Shown one piece after another: positions 1 through 8,670 of a DNA stretch of 64,000 nt (its first letter is position 1; each line of letters opens with the position of its first letter). A model generated the notes under the pieces. That model saw only the letters and a program-made list of their open reading frames with translations, made no database searches and was not told the DNA's origin. The DNA is from RYN-230 sp963713815 (GTDB lineage Bacteria > Actinomycetota > Actinomycetes > Streptosporangiales > Streptosporangiaceae), in contig CAVQNH010000018.1 of assembly GCA_963713815.1 (NCBI GenBank), forward strand, positions 1 through 64,000, read 5' to 3'. A program made the translations under genes and the position numbers.

Positions 1-43
1 GAAGCGGCCTGCGCGCTGACCCGCCCGGCTGACCGCCGGCCGG

Positions 44-799
44 TCAGCCGGGCCGCCGGGCTGGCGTGCGCTCACCGCGCTGCCGCGCTGTCGCGCGTTC
101 CATCATGATCTCGATCGGGGATCCCGGGCGCATCGCGCTCATCGCGAACTCGACCGGGCAGTTGGCCCCGTCATAGGTGGTCCTGGTGATCCGCAGGACC
201 GGGCTGCCTGTCTCGAGCCCCAGCAGCTCAGCTTCGGACTCGCACGCCGCGGTGGCGGTGCACACCTGCCGGGCCCGCATGATGCGGACCCCGTAATGGC
301 CCTCGATCGTCGCGTACAGCGAGCCTTTGATCAGGAGTTCTGCGTCGAGCCCGGCGAACCGGGCGCAGGGCAGCCAGGAGTGCTGCACCACGATGGGACA
401 GTCGTCCACGACGCGGACCCGCTGGAGGGTGACCGCCGCGGCGGAGGCCGTGAGCTGCAGCGCCTCCCGGGCCTGGTCCGGTGGCTGCTCCACCGCGGCC
501 TTGATCACCTTGGACTCCACAGTCCGGCCCTGGCTGCGCATCTCCTCGGTGAAGCTCAGCAGCGCGCCCACCCGACTGGCCGGGGGCCGCTCGGCCGCGA
601 AGGTGCCCAGGCCCTGCCGGCGGACGACTACGCCCTCGCCGGCCAGGGCCCCGATCGCCTGCCGGACCGTCATCCGGGCCACTCCGTACCGGGCGGCAAG
701 GTCGGTCTCGGACGGCAGCCGTCCGCCTGCCGCCCACTCACCGCTGGCGATTCTCATCCTCAGGTCGTCCCGGATGCTCACGTGAACGGGCTTAGCCAT
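44..799 (-). CDS. GntR-family (HutC/UTRA type) transcriptional regulator
   Basis: The 251-residue protein has an N-terminal winged helix-turn-helix of GntR type at about residues 8-70, seen in the motif GRLPSETDLAARYGVARMT. A UTRA ligand-binding domain follows at about 90-230, ending in a typical VLRITRTTYDGANCPVEF strand pair. It should be a cytoplasmic dimeric repressor that binds a small effector. The effector cannot be read from sequence, because UTRA proteins sense sugars, amino acids and fatty acids. It stands alone, so no target operon is evident. A short inverted repeat upstream may be an autoregulatory operator. Confidence 0.85.
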   Translation of the reverse strand: MAKPVHVSIRDDLRMRIASGEWAAGGRLPSETDLAARYGVARMTVRQAIGALAGEGVVVRRQGLGTFAAERPPASRVGALLSFTEEMRSQGRTVESKVIKAAVEQPPDQAREALQLTASAAAVTLQRVRVVDDCPIVVQHSWLPCARFAGLDAELLIKGSLYATIEGHYGVRIMRARQVCTATAACESEAELLGLETGSPVLRITRTTYDGANCPVEFAMSAMRPGSPIEIMMERATARQRGERTPARRPG

Positions 800-886
800 G
801 ACTTCCCTGTGAGTGGTGGGGCGGCGTCATCGTGAGCCGGACCGCGGGGCAGCCCACCCGGGCTCCGGGCGGCGGCCCGGTAATGC

Positions 887-905
887 GTGGTACGCCACTG
901 ACCAC
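887..905. promoter_or_regulatory. inverted repeat upstream of the GntR gene, possible operator
   Basis: The arms GTGGT and ACCAC are separated by 9 bp, about 90 bp upstream of the GntR start. GntR/HutC regulators commonly bind GT-N-AC type palindromes, so autoregulation is plausible. The match is short and could be chance. Confidence 0.25.
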
Positions 906-1372
906 ATCGACTCGTTATCCATAGCCAGCCGCTCAGCATGCCTTGGGTCAAGTTACGAGCATTGTCGCAGGGCGCCGAAAACAAACTGTGAATACTGTTC
1001 GTGGCCCAGAGTATAAGGACCGGGGCGCAGCGCGAAGCTGTTCCGGCCAGGTCGCCGGCTAACCGCACCAGGAAGCCACGTTTACGTCATGGCTCCGGCA
1101 GCAAGAAGTCAGCTGCCGAGGTAACTGGCTGGTCAGCGGTGGCCATCACCGCAGCCCACCTGCTCTCGGGGTATCCGGCCCGGCCTTCAGCCGGGGCATT
1201 GCCACGCAATTGCGTCGCCCGCGGCCAGGCGGCCGGACCGCCGCCGGAATCACCCGGCTGATCGTGGTCCGCCAGGGTGCAATTCCCGGGAGCGCTTCGG
1301 CACGGCTGGCTTCTTCCGCCGCGCAGCTGGTGTGCGGCGCAGCCTCACCTGAATTACCTTTAGCTACTAATG

Positions 1373-1412
1373 AGTGCCGGAGTTCCGGAGTGCCGGAGTG
1401 CCGGAGTTCCGG
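1373..1412. repeat. 8-bp tandem repeat, five units
   Basis: Five consecutive units of AGTGCCGG or AGTTCCGG lie just downstream of the stress-protein gene on its strand. Two neighbouring units can pair as weak hairpins. No function is evident. Confidence 0.8.
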
Positions 1413-1436
1413 GCCCGGCATGGCCGCGGTGCGGGC

Positions 1437-1901
1437 TCAGGCCGGGACCGGAACGCCGCTCATCGCGACGCTGACCACCACGACCGGGCAGGGTGCGTGC
1501 CGCAGGCAGGCCCGGGCCACCGGGCCGATGCCGTCGGGCGTGCATCCGGCGCTGCCCAGCACCAGCATCTCGGCGCCGTCGGCGTGATCCAGCAGCACCC
1601 GCGCCGCCAGCCCTTCCGCGATCTCCACGGTCACCGTGCCCAGGGACGCGGAGCTGACCGCGGCCGTCACCTCGGCCTCGAGCCATTGACGGGCGTCCAG
1701 GAGGTCTTCCGTGCGGTCCGGGGGATACGCGTGGGAGGCATATGGTGCCACCCGCTTCGCGGTGTCTTCCCAGGCCCGCACCACATGCAGGGCTGTCCGC
1801 CGCAATCCCGCTTCGCGAACTGCCCAGCGCAGCGCGGCCAGAGACGCCGATGAGCCATCGATGCCCACCACGATGCGCGGCAGCCCCAGGTTCTGGTTCA
1901 G
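1437..1901 (-). CDS. Universal stress protein (UspA family), single domain
   Basis: This is a cytoplasmic nucleotide-binding stress protein of about 154 residues. The N-terminal strand IVVGIDGSSAS and the C-terminal glycine-rich loop (GSAGCTPDGIGPVARACL) followed by CPVVVV are the conserved Usp landmarks. The usual ATP-binding G-x2-G-x9-G-S/T pattern is only partly kept. The first in-frame GTG would remove the start of strand 1 and has no ribosome binding site. An in-frame CTG ten codons earlier lies 7 nt after GGAGG, so I use that CTG as start. The family is linked to dormancy and hypoxia responses. No operon partner is visible. Confidence 0.8.
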   Translation of the reverse strand: MNQNLGLPRIVVGIDGSSASLAALRWAVREAGLRRTALHVVRAWEDTAKRVAPYASHAYPPDRTEDLLDARQWLEAEVTAAVSSASLGTVTVEIAEGLAARVLLDHADGAEMLVLGSAGCTPDGIGPVARACLRHAPCPVVVVSVAMSGVPVPA

Positions 1902-2005
1902 CGCCGCACCTCCTTCACACGGAATCAGTCGGGAGGATCGGCGTCTAACGCGTTACCCCGCCGCGTCCTGCTGCCGGAGGTACAAATACCCAATGCTGGC
2001 TACTC

Positions 2006-3031
2006 TCACCCACTTGGGCGGTTACGCAGCGGAACTTCACCCTCCCGGCGCCCGGGGACCAGCCGGACCGCGTCGAGCGCGGGGGCCGGGAGCCGTTTCC
2101 CGCGGTAGCCAGCGATCTCGCCGAACCGCTCGCCCCGGCTCCAGTCGCGGGCCGCGTCGATGATGTCCTCGGGCGCCGTCCCCACGAAGTTCCACCACAT
2201 CAGCACCGGCTGGTCCAGCGGCGCCCCGCCGAGCAGGAACAGCTCGGCGTCGGCCGCGGCCGCCAGCGTCACCTGATCCCGCCCGGGAGGAAGGTACAGC
2301 AGGCTCCCCGGGGCGAGCGCGGTCCCGCTGGCCTCGCCCGTCCCGGCCACCATGAACAGCACGTGCTCGAAGCCCGGCTCCAGGCCGAGCTGGCCGCGGG
2401 TATCGCGGCCCGCCCGCAGCTGGGCCCCCACGACCGGGGAAAAGACGGTGGCCGGGGACTGGGCCCCGGCCAGCGATCCGGCGAACACGGTGACCTCGAA
2501 CCCGGCCAGGCCGGCCACGGGCAGCTCGGCGTGATGCTCGAAAGCGGGCGCCACCTGCCGCTGCGCCTCGGGCAGGGCCAGCCACAGCTGGACCCCGTGC
2601 AGCCGCGGGTCGTGCTCGCCTGGTGATTCCTCGGAGTGGGCGATCCCCCGTCCGGCGGTCATCAGGTTCAGCTGGCCGGGCCGGATCATCTGCTCGCTGC
2701 CCAGGCTGTCCCGGTGCAGCACGTTCCCGTCGAGCAGCCAGGTGACGGTCTGCAGGCCGATGTGCGGGTGCGGCGGGACCTGCATCCCGGCTACGCCGTC
2801 CACCGACATCGGGCCGTAGTGGTCCACGAAGCACCAGGCGCCCACGCTGCGCCGGTGCCGGAGCGGCAGGAGCCGCCGGACCTCGATGTCCCCGACCCGC
2901 GCCACCCGGCCCGTGGTCAGCTCGCCGGGCCGGCCGTCCGGGCCAGGCGGGCCAGGGGCAGGTGGGCCAGGGGCAGGTGGGCCAGGACCAGGCGGGCCAG
3001 GCACCGTGACGTCCGCGTCGGCGTTGCTCAT
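2006..3031 (-). CDS. Pirin family protein with Pro-Gly rich N-terminus
   Basis: This is a bicupin of 341 residues. The metal-binding histidines appear in PPHPHIGLQTVTW, in LHRDSLGSEQ and in GRGIAHSEESP, as in iron-binding pirins and quercetinases. The first 38 residues are a collagen-like run of PGP repeats not seen in the core family. The gene starts 10 bp after pntB ends and is probably the last gene of the transhydrogenase operon, which hints at a redox-linked role. The exact function is unknown; pirins act as redox sensors or dioxygenases elsewhere. Confidence 0.88.
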   Translation of the reverse strand: MSNADADVTVPGPPGPGPPAPGPPAPGPPGPDGRPGELTTGRVARVGDIEVRRLLPLRHRRSVGAWCFVDHYGPMSVDGVAGMQVPPHPHIGLQTVTWLLDGNVLHRDSLGSEQMIRPGQLNLMTAGRGIAHSEESPGEHDPRLHGVQLWLALPEAQRQVAPAFEHHAELPVAGLAGFEVTVFAGSLAGAQSPATVFSPVVGAQLRAGRDTRGQLGLEPGFEHVLFMVAGTGEASGTALAPGSLLYLPPGRDQVTLAAAADAELFLLGGAPLDQPVLMWWNFVGTAPEDIIDAARDWSRGERFGEIAGYRGKRLPAPALDAVRLVPGRREGEVPLRNRPSG

Positions 3032-3041
3032 GCCGGGTTCC

Positions 3042-4445
3042 TCAGCCGACCAGGGTCTTGACCGCGGCGGTCAGCTCGGTTAGCGCGCCCTTGGCGTCGG
3101 AGAAGAACATGCTGGTCTTCGGGTCCACATACAGCTCGTTGTCGATGCCCGCGTAGCCGTGGCCCATGGACCGCTTGATAACGATGATGCTCTTGGCGTG
3201 GTCCACGTCCAGGATGGGCATCCCGGACACCGGGTTCCCGGGCCGCCGCGCGGCCGGGTTGGTCACGTCGTTGGCCCCGATGACCAGCGCCACGTCGGTC
3301 CGGGCGAACTCGGGGTTGATCTCGTCCATCTCCTTGAGCTGCGGGTAGGGCACGTTGGCCTCGGCGAGCAGCACGTTCATGTGGCCGGGCATCCGCCCGG
3401 CGACCGGGTGGATGGCGTAGCTGACCTCCACCCCGCGCTCCTCGAGCACCGAGGCCAGCTCGGCCACCTGGTGCTGGGCTTGCGCGGCGGCCAGCCCGTA
3501 GCCGGGCACGATGATGACCTTCTGCGCGTAGGCGAGCTGGATGGCGGCGTCATCGGCCTGGATGGACCGCACGTCCCCGCCGGGCCCCTCGATCGCCGGG
3601 CCGCTGTCACCGGTGCCGAACCCGCCCACGATGATGTTGCGGATCGACCGGTTCATCGCGTCCGCCATCAGCTTGGTCAGGATGCCGCCGGACGCGCCCA
3701 CCAGCGCTCCCGCGATGATCAGTGCCCAGTTGCCGATGACGAAGCCGGCCATGGCCACCGCGGTGCCGGTAAAGGCGTTCAGCAGCGAGATGACGACCGG
3801 CATATCGGCACCGCCGATCGGCAGCACCATGGTCACGCCGAAGGTCAGCGCGGCCAGGATGATGATGATCAGCACGACGACGCTCGGCGTGGCGATCATG
3901 TAGCAGGCGCCGCCGACCGCCACCAGCGCGGCGGCGACGTTGACCGCCCGCGAGCCGGGGAAGACGATCGGCGCCCCGTCGATCAGGCCCTGCAGCTTGC
4001 CCGCGGCGATGATCGACCCGGAGAACGTGACCGCCCCGATCAGCACGTCCAGGATGGTGAAGACCGTGGTCGACTCGCCGATCCCCCCCGAGGCGAGCCT
4101 GACGTAGTCGTGGATCCCGACGAGAGCGGCCGCGCCGCCGCCCACCGCGTTGAAGATGCTGACCAGCTGGGGCATGGCAGTCATCTCGACCGTGCGCGCC
4201 GCGTACAGGCCAGCCCCGCCGCCCAGCAGCGCACCAGCGATCATCACGATCCAGCCGGTGGTGGTGACCGTGCCCGCGTGGGCGACCAGGGCCAGCGTCG
4301 TGGCCACGGCGAGCGCCATGCCCGCAGTGGAGACCTGGTTGCCGCGCCGGGCCGTGGCGGGCGAGTTCATCAGGTGCAGGCCGAACACGAAACACGTCGC
4401 GGCCGCGACGTACAGCAGCTGGGTCACCCAGTCGAACGCGCTCAT
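3042..4445 (-). CDS. pntB: NAD(P) transhydrogenase subunit beta
   Basis: The beta subunit (467 residues) of the membrane transhydrogenase couples proton entry to hydride transfer from NADH to NADP+. Roughly the first 270 residues form about eight to nine membrane helices. The C-terminal domain III binds NADP(H) and shows VPGYGLAAAQAQH, HPVAGRMPGHMNVLLAEA, GANDVTNPAA and KRSMGHGYAG. The ATG overlaps the stop of pntAB, so translation is probably coupled. The length is normal for the family. Confidence 0.96.
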   Translation of the reverse strand: MSAFDWVTQLLYVAAATCFVFGLHLMNSPATARRGNQVSTAGMALAVATTLALVAHAGTVTTTGWIVMIAGALLGGGAGLYAARTVEMTAMPQLVSIFNAVGGGAAALVGIHDYVRLASGGIGESTTVFTILDVLIGAVTFSGSIIAAGKLQGLIDGAPIVFPGSRAVNVAAALVAVGGACYMIATPSVVVLIIIILAALTFGVTMVLPIGGADMPVVISLLNAFTGTAVAMAGFVIGNWALIIAGALVGASGGILTKLMADAMNRSIRNIIVGGFGTGDSGPAIEGPGGDVRSIQADDAAIQLAYAQKVIIVPGYGLAAAQAQHQVAELASVLEERGVEVSYAIHPVAGRMPGHMNVLLAEANVPYPQLKEMDEINPEFARTDVALVIGANDVTNPAARRPGNPVSGMPILDVDHAKSIIVIKRSMGHGYAGIDNELYVDPKTSMFFSDAKGALTELTAAVKTLVG

Positions 4446-4822
4446 GCCTGGCCACCCCGCTGCCCCGCCTGCTGCCCGGCGGCCGGAGCCTGGCCGTTGC
4501 CGCTGACCGCTGCCGCGGTATCCGCGGCCGGTACCGGGGTGCGCGACCGGCGGAACATCTTGAGCATCCGGCCGGTGACCACGTAGCCGCCGACCACGTT
4601 CATCGCCGCGAAGGCGGCGGCCACGAAGGCCAGGATGTATCCGAGGGTGTCGTGCGCGGTCACCGCGATGAGCATGGCGCCGGCCAGCACGATGCCGTGG
4701 ATCGAGTTGGCCGCCGACATCAGCGGGGTGTGCAGGGTGGCCGGCACCTTGCTGATCACCTCGAAGCCCACCAGCAGGGCCAGCACGAAGATGGTTATGT
4801 CAGTGAGCAGTTCCGTGGTCAC
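4442..4822 (-). CDS. pntAB: NAD(P) transhydrogenase subunit alpha part 2 (membrane part)
   Basis: A 126-residue membrane protein corresponding to the C-terminal membrane part of the one-piece E. coli PntA. Three helices are visible, including the motif TPLMSAANSIHGIVLAGA. It pairs with pntAA and pntB in the split three-gene arrangement common in Actinomycetes and alphaproteobacteria. The GTG start overlaps the pntAA stop and its own stop overlaps the pntB start. The C-terminal 35 residues are a low-complexity Ala/Gly/Gln tail. Confidence 0.95.
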   Translation of the reverse strand: MTTELLTDITIFVLALLVGFEVISKVPATLHTPLMSAANSIHGIVLAGAMLIAVTAHDTLGYILAFVAAAFAAMNVVGGYVVTGRMLKMFRRSRTPVPAADTAAAVSGNGQAPAAGQQAGQRGGQA

Positions 4823-5994
4823 GGGGTGGCACCTCCGGGTGCGTCATCACCGGGTTGGGTTGTGGCGAGGAGGGCGGCGGTCGCGGGCTGGATCACGGCG
4901 CCGTCGTGAGTGATGACCACTCCGGCCTGGATCTCGTCGGTGGGGTCAATGGCCAGCGCGCCGTCCTTCACCATGTACAGCAGCAGCGTGGTGATGTTGC
5001 GGGCCAGGAAGGCCGATGAGGCGGCGGGCACGCTGGCGGCCAGGTTCCCAGCGCCGATGACCGTGACCCCGTTCCCGGTGACGATCGTTTCACCCGGCAC
5101 TGATCCCGCCACGTTGCCGCCGAGCGGGCTGGACCCCATGTCCACCACGACCGCTCCCGCGCTCATCGCTTTCAGCGCGTCCTCGGTGACCAGCAGCGGC
5201 GGCTTGCGCCCCGGTACCTGGGCGGTCGTGATGACCACGTCATGGCGGGCGATATGGCCGGCCAGCTCGGCCTGCTGGGCCTGCCGCTCGTCGTCGGTGA
5301 GCGCCCGCGCGTAGCCGCCCTCGCCCGCCGCGTCGCGCACCGACATGAGTTCGATGAAGGTGCCGCCCAGCGATTCCACCTCGGTCTTGGTCTGCGGCCG
5401 CACGTCGTAGGCGGACACCACGGCGCCGAGGCGCCGCGCGGTGCCGATGGCCTGCAGGCCGGCTACCCCGGTACCCAGGATGAGTACCTTGGCCGGCCGC
5501 GCGGTGCCCGCCGCGGTGGTCAGCATGGGGAAGAACCGTCCGAACGTGGCCGCCCCGAGCAGGGCGGCCTTGTACCCGGCCACGTTGGCCTGCGAGCTCA
5601 GCGCGTCCATGCCCTGGGTCCGCGTCAGCGTCCGCGGCAGCCCGTCCAGGCTGATCGCGGTCACTCCCTGGGCGGCCAGCGCCGCGGCCAGGCCGGGATC
5701 GGTCAGCGGGCTGAGCAGGCCCAGGATGGCCTGGCCCGGGCGCAGCGCGCCGGCCAGTTGGCGGTCCGGCTTGCCGACCATCACGATCAGGTCGGCGTCA
5801 GCGAGCAGCTCAGCCCGGCTCACCACGGTCGCGCCCGCCTCCGCGTAGGCGCTATCGGCCAGCCATGCGCTGTCCCCGGCCCCGGATTCCACGAGTACCT
5901 CGAGTCCGGCGCCGCGCAACCGCGCGATCATCTCCGGGACGAGCGCTACCCGGCGCTCGCCGGGTGCGGACTCCTTGACGACAGCCACCTTCAT
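4819..5994 (-). CDS. pntAA: NAD(P) transhydrogenase subunit alpha part 1 (NAD-binding domain)
   Basis: The soluble domain I (391 residues) binds NAD(H). It begins with the family motif MKVAVVKESAPGERRVALVP, and the Rossmann loop VLILGTGVAGLQAI is followed by YDVRPQTKTEVESLGG. The alanine-dehydrogenase-like motif RTLTRTQGMDALSSQANVAGY is also conserved. It is the first gene of pntAA-pntAB-pntB-pirin, with all pnt junctions overlapping. The role is NADPH supply for biosynthesis and redox balance. Confidence 0.96.
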   Translation of the reverse strand: MKVAVVKESAPGERRVALVPEMIARLRGAGLEVLVESGAGDSAWLADSAYAEAGATVVSRAELLADADLIVMVGKPDRQLAGALRPGQAILGLLSPLTDPGLAAALAAQGVTAISLDGLPRTLTRTQGMDALSSQANVAGYKAALLGAATFGRFFPMLTTAAGTARPAKVLILGTGVAGLQAIGTARRLGAVVSAYDVRPQTKTEVESLGGTFIELMSVRDAAGEGGYARALTDDERQAQQAELAGHIARHDVVITTAQVPGRKPPLLVTEDALKAMSAGAVVVDMGSSPLGGNVAGSVPGETIVTGNGVTVIGAGNLAASVPAASSAFLARNITTLLLYMVKDGALAIDPTDEIQAGVVITHDGAVIQPATAALLATTQPGDDAPGGATP

Positions 5995-6350
5995 GGACGC
6001 GACCTCACGATGTCAGGGCGTGGACGGGAAAGTAGCCTGCGCCGCATGCGACTCGGCGGTCGGAGGCCACCGTCCCGCCGCACGGGAAACCTCCGGGCAT
6101 GATCGCACAAGATCACTCTCCGGCTCCAGTATCGCCGATGACCCCACCCCCGGCTTCCCCCGCGGGGGTGAGACCCGATGTTCCGCGGTGAGACCGCGCC
6201 TGGTGTGACACCTGCGCAGCCAGTGACGCCCCGTCCCTCCCACCGGGTCCCGCTGCGGCGTGTGGTTGGGGCACCGGGCCCCCTGCGTGCCTGTGGCTGG
6301 GGCACCGGGCCGCCTGCGTGCCTGTGGTTCGGGCCGTGGCCCGCTGGGGG
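5995..6350. other. 356-bp intergenic stretch: pnt promoter region and 31-bp repeat
   Basis: It lies between the start of pntAA and the end of the IclR gene, both on the minus strand. It must contain the pnt promoter, but I see no clear -35/-10 pair. A GC hairpin (CACCCCC and GGGGGTG arms, about 6150-6175) is present. The IclR-proximal end holds the repeat listed next. No coding frame is convincing. Confidence 0.5.
6261..6335. repeat. 31-bp tandem repeat, about 2.4 units
   Basis: Two near-identical 31-bp units beginning TGTGGTTGGGGCACC and TGTGGCTGGGGCACC, differing at only a few positions, are followed by a partial third. They lie directly downstream of the IclR gene on its strand. Confidence 0.85.
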
Positions 6351-7067
6351 TTAGCTGGCGCGGCGGAGGGCGGCGCTGATCCGGTCGCCCGCCGTGACCA
6401 CGGCGTTGGCGTGCAGCCGGCCTGGGGAGCGGGTCAGCCGCTCGATCGGGCCGGACACCGACACGGCCGCGATGACCTTGCCGCCCTGGCCCCGGACCGG
6501 GGCGGAGACCGAGGCGACCCCGGCCTCGCGCTCGGCCACGCTGGCCGCCCAGCCCCGCCTGCGCACCTGGGCCAGGGACGCCGCGCTGAACTTGGCCCCG
6601 CGCAGCCCCCGGTGCAGCCGCTCGGGCTCCTCCCAGGCCAGCAGCACCTGGGCCGCTGACCCGGCGGTCATCGGCAGCACCGTGCCGACCGGCACGGTGT
6701 CGCGCAGGCCGGTGGCCCGCTCCGCGGCGGCCACGCAGATCCGGCTCTCGGCCTGGCGCCGGTAGAGCTGCGCGCTCTCCCCGGTGAGATCACGCAGCGC
6801 GATCAGGACCGGCTGGGCCACGGCCAGCATCCGGTCCTCGCCCGCCGCGGTGGCCAGCTCGGCGATGCGCGGGCCCAGGATGAACCGGCCCTGGGCGTCC
6901 CGGGCCAGCAGCCGGTGCCGTTCCAGGGCCACCGCGATCCGGTGCGCGGTCGGCCGGGCCAGGCCGGTGACCTGGACCAGCTGGGCGAGCGAGGCCGGCC
7001 CCGACTCGAGGGCGCTGAGCACGGCCGCTGTCTTGTCCAGCACGCCGACTCCGCTAGAGTTGTCCAT
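6351..7067 (-). CDS. ndgR: IclR-family regulator of leucine/amino-acid biosynthesis, NdgR-like
   Basis: A 238-residue IclR protein with an N-terminal winged helix (LAQLVQVTGLARPTAHRIAV) and a C-terminal effector-binding domain. The opening SSGVGVLDKTAAVLSALE matches what is known of NdgR in Streptomyces and LtbR in Corynebacterium, which sit divergent from leuCD and control branched-chain amino-acid genes. The same divergent arrangement with a palindrome in between is seen here. The symbol is assigned by family and context, not by experiment. Confidence 0.88.
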   Translation of the reverse strand: MDNSSGVGVLDKTAAVLSALESGPASLAQLVQVTGLARPTAHRIAVALERHRLLARDAQGRFILGPRIAELATAAGEDRMLAVAQPVLIALRDLTGESAQLYRRQAESRICVAAAERATGLRDTVPVGTVLPMTAGSAAQVLLAWEEPERLHRGLRGAKFSAASLAQVRRRGWAASVAEREAGVASVSAPVRGQGGKVIAAVSVSGPIERLTRSPGRLHANAVVTAGDRISAALRRAS

Positions 7068-7080
7068 GGTCCGATATTGC

Positions 7081-7099
7081 CGTCTCGGAATGCGAGACG
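7081..7099. promoter_or_regulatory. Palindromic operator between ndgR and leuC
   Basis: A perfect 7+7 inverted repeat, CGTCTCG and CGAGACG, with a 5-bp centre (GAATG) lies 14 bp upstream of the IclR-type gene start and about 125 bp upstream of leuC. The position between a divergent regulator and its expected target makes it a strong candidate for the NdgR/LtbR binding site. It is flanked by TT on the left and AA on the right, extending the symmetry. Confidence 0.6.
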
Positions 7100-7223
7100 C
7101 AAATCGGAGATCGGGCCCCCGCGGGGCGACACTCGGAGTAACCGCCGGAGTAACGCTCGCAGAACCACGGGGCCCCCAGCTAGACGGATCGCGACGAGGC
7201 GCCCGCTGAAAGGGGTTTCACGC

Positions 7224-8651
7224 ATGGGACGTACGCTCGCGCAGAAGATCTGGGATTCGCACGTCGTGCACCGCGCCGACGGTGAGCCCGACCTGCTGTA
7301 CATCGATCTCCACCTCATCCACGAGGTCACCAGCCCGCAGGCGTTCGACGGCCTCCGGCTGGCGGGACGCGCCGTGCGCCGGCCCGACCTGACCGTCGCG
7401 ACCGAGGACCACAACGTCCCGACGCTGGGGGTGTCCGGCCCGGGGCTGCCGCTCACCGGCCCGGGCAGCCCGGTCACCGACCCGGTCTCCCGGATCCAGG
7501 TCGAGACGCTGCGCAAGAACTGTGCCGAGTTCGGCATCCGGCTCTTCCCGATGGGCGACGCCGGGCAGGGCATCGTGCACGTGATCAGCCCGCAGCAGGG
7601 GCTGACCCAGCCCGGCATGACGATCGTCTGCGGTGACTCGCACACCAGCACCCATGGTGCCCTCGGCGCGCTCGCGTTCGGCATCGGCACCAGCGAGGTC
7701 GAGCACGTGCTGGCTACCCAGACCCTGCCCCAGTCGCCCCCCGCCCAGATGGCGGTGAACGTGGCCGGCGATCTGCCGTACGGGGTGACCGCCAAGGACC
7801 TGATCCTGGCCGTGATCGCCAAGATCGGCACCGGCGGCGGGGTCGGCCACGTCATCGAGTACCGCGGCGAGGCCGTGCGCAACCTGTCCATGGCCGGGCG
7901 GCTGACCGTCTGCAACATGTCGATCGAGGCGGGTGCCCGGGCCGGGCTCATCGCCCCGGACGACACCACGTTCAGCTACCTGGAAGGCCGCGAGCACGCG
8001 CCGCGCGGCGCCGACTGGGAAGCGGCCCTGGACTACTGGCGGTCGCTGCCGACCGACGCCGGGGCCACGTTCGACCAGGAGGTCACGCTGGACGCGGCGG
8101 CCCTGACGCCGTTCGTGACCTGGGGCACCAACCCGGGCCAGGCGGCCCCGCTGACCTCCTCCGTGCCCGACCCGGACGCGATGGAGGACGCCGGGGCCCG
8201 CGCGTCGGCGCTGCGCGCGCTGACCTACATGGGGCTGACCGCCGGCACGCCGCTCACCGACATCGCCGTGGACACGGTGTTCGTCGGCTCGTGCACCAAC
8301 GGCCGGCTCGAGGACCTGCGGGCCGCGGCCGACGTGCTGCGCGGCAAGAAGGTCGCGGACGGGGTGCGGATGCTGGTCGTGCCGGGCTCGATGGAGGTCA
8401 AGGTGGCGGCGGAACAGGAGGGCCTGGACGGCGTCTTCACCGCCGCGGGCGCGCAGTGGCGCTCGGCAGGCTGCTCCATGTGCCTGGGCATGAACCCGGA
8501 CACGATGGGGCCGGGCGAGCGCAGTGCGTCCACCTCGAACCGCAACTTCGAAGGCCGCCAGGGCAAGGGCTCCCGCACCCACCTGGTGTCCCCGCAGGTG
8601 GCCGCGGCCACCGCGGTCACCGGCCGCCTCACCGCCCCTGCCGACCTCTAA
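7224..8651 (+). CDS. leuC: 3-isopropylmalate dehydratase large subunit
   Basis: The large subunit isomerises 2- to 3-isopropylmalate in leucine synthesis. At 475 residues it has normal length. The [4Fe-4S] ligands are visible in VFVGSCTNGRLEDL and CSMCLGMNPD, and the conserved VCGDSHTSTHGA is present. The ATG is preceded by AAAGGGG at good spacing. leuD follows 19 bp downstream. NdgR is likely to control the pair from the upstream palindrome. Confidence 0.97.
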   Translation: MGRTLAQKIWDSHVVHRADGEPDLLYIDLHLIHEVTSPQAFDGLRLAGRAVRRPDLTVATEDHNVPTLGVSGPGLPLTGPGSPVTDPVSRIQVETLRKNCAEFGIRLFPMGDAGQGIVHVISPQQGLTQPGMTIVCGDSHTSTHGALGALAFGIGTSEVEHVLATQTLPQSPPAQMAVNVAGDLPYGVTAKDLILAVIAKIGTGGGVGHVIEYRGEAVRNLSMAGRLTVCNMSIEAGARAGLIAPDDTTFSYLEGREHAPRGADWEAALDYWRSLPTDAGATFDQEVTLDAAALTPFVTWGTNPGQAAPLTSSVPDPDAMEDAGARASALRALTYMGLTAGTPLTDIAVDTVFVGSCTNGRLEDLRAAADVLRGKKVADGVRMLVVPGSMEVKVAAEQEGLDGVFTAAGAQWRSAGCSMCLGMNPDTMGPGERSASTSNRNFEGRQGKGSRTHLVSPQVAAATAVTGRLTAPADL

Positions 8652-8670
8652 CCGGGAGACAGCACCGACC

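Larger units (their letters stand above)
800..1436. other. 637-bp intergenic stretch without a convincing gene
   Basis: Open frames here lack recognisable domains and typical codon bias. The stretch is more AT-rich than its surroundings between about 900 and 1020 and holds the presumed promoter of the minus-strand GntR gene. It also contains the 8-bp tandem repeat listed separately. Confidence 0.6.
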
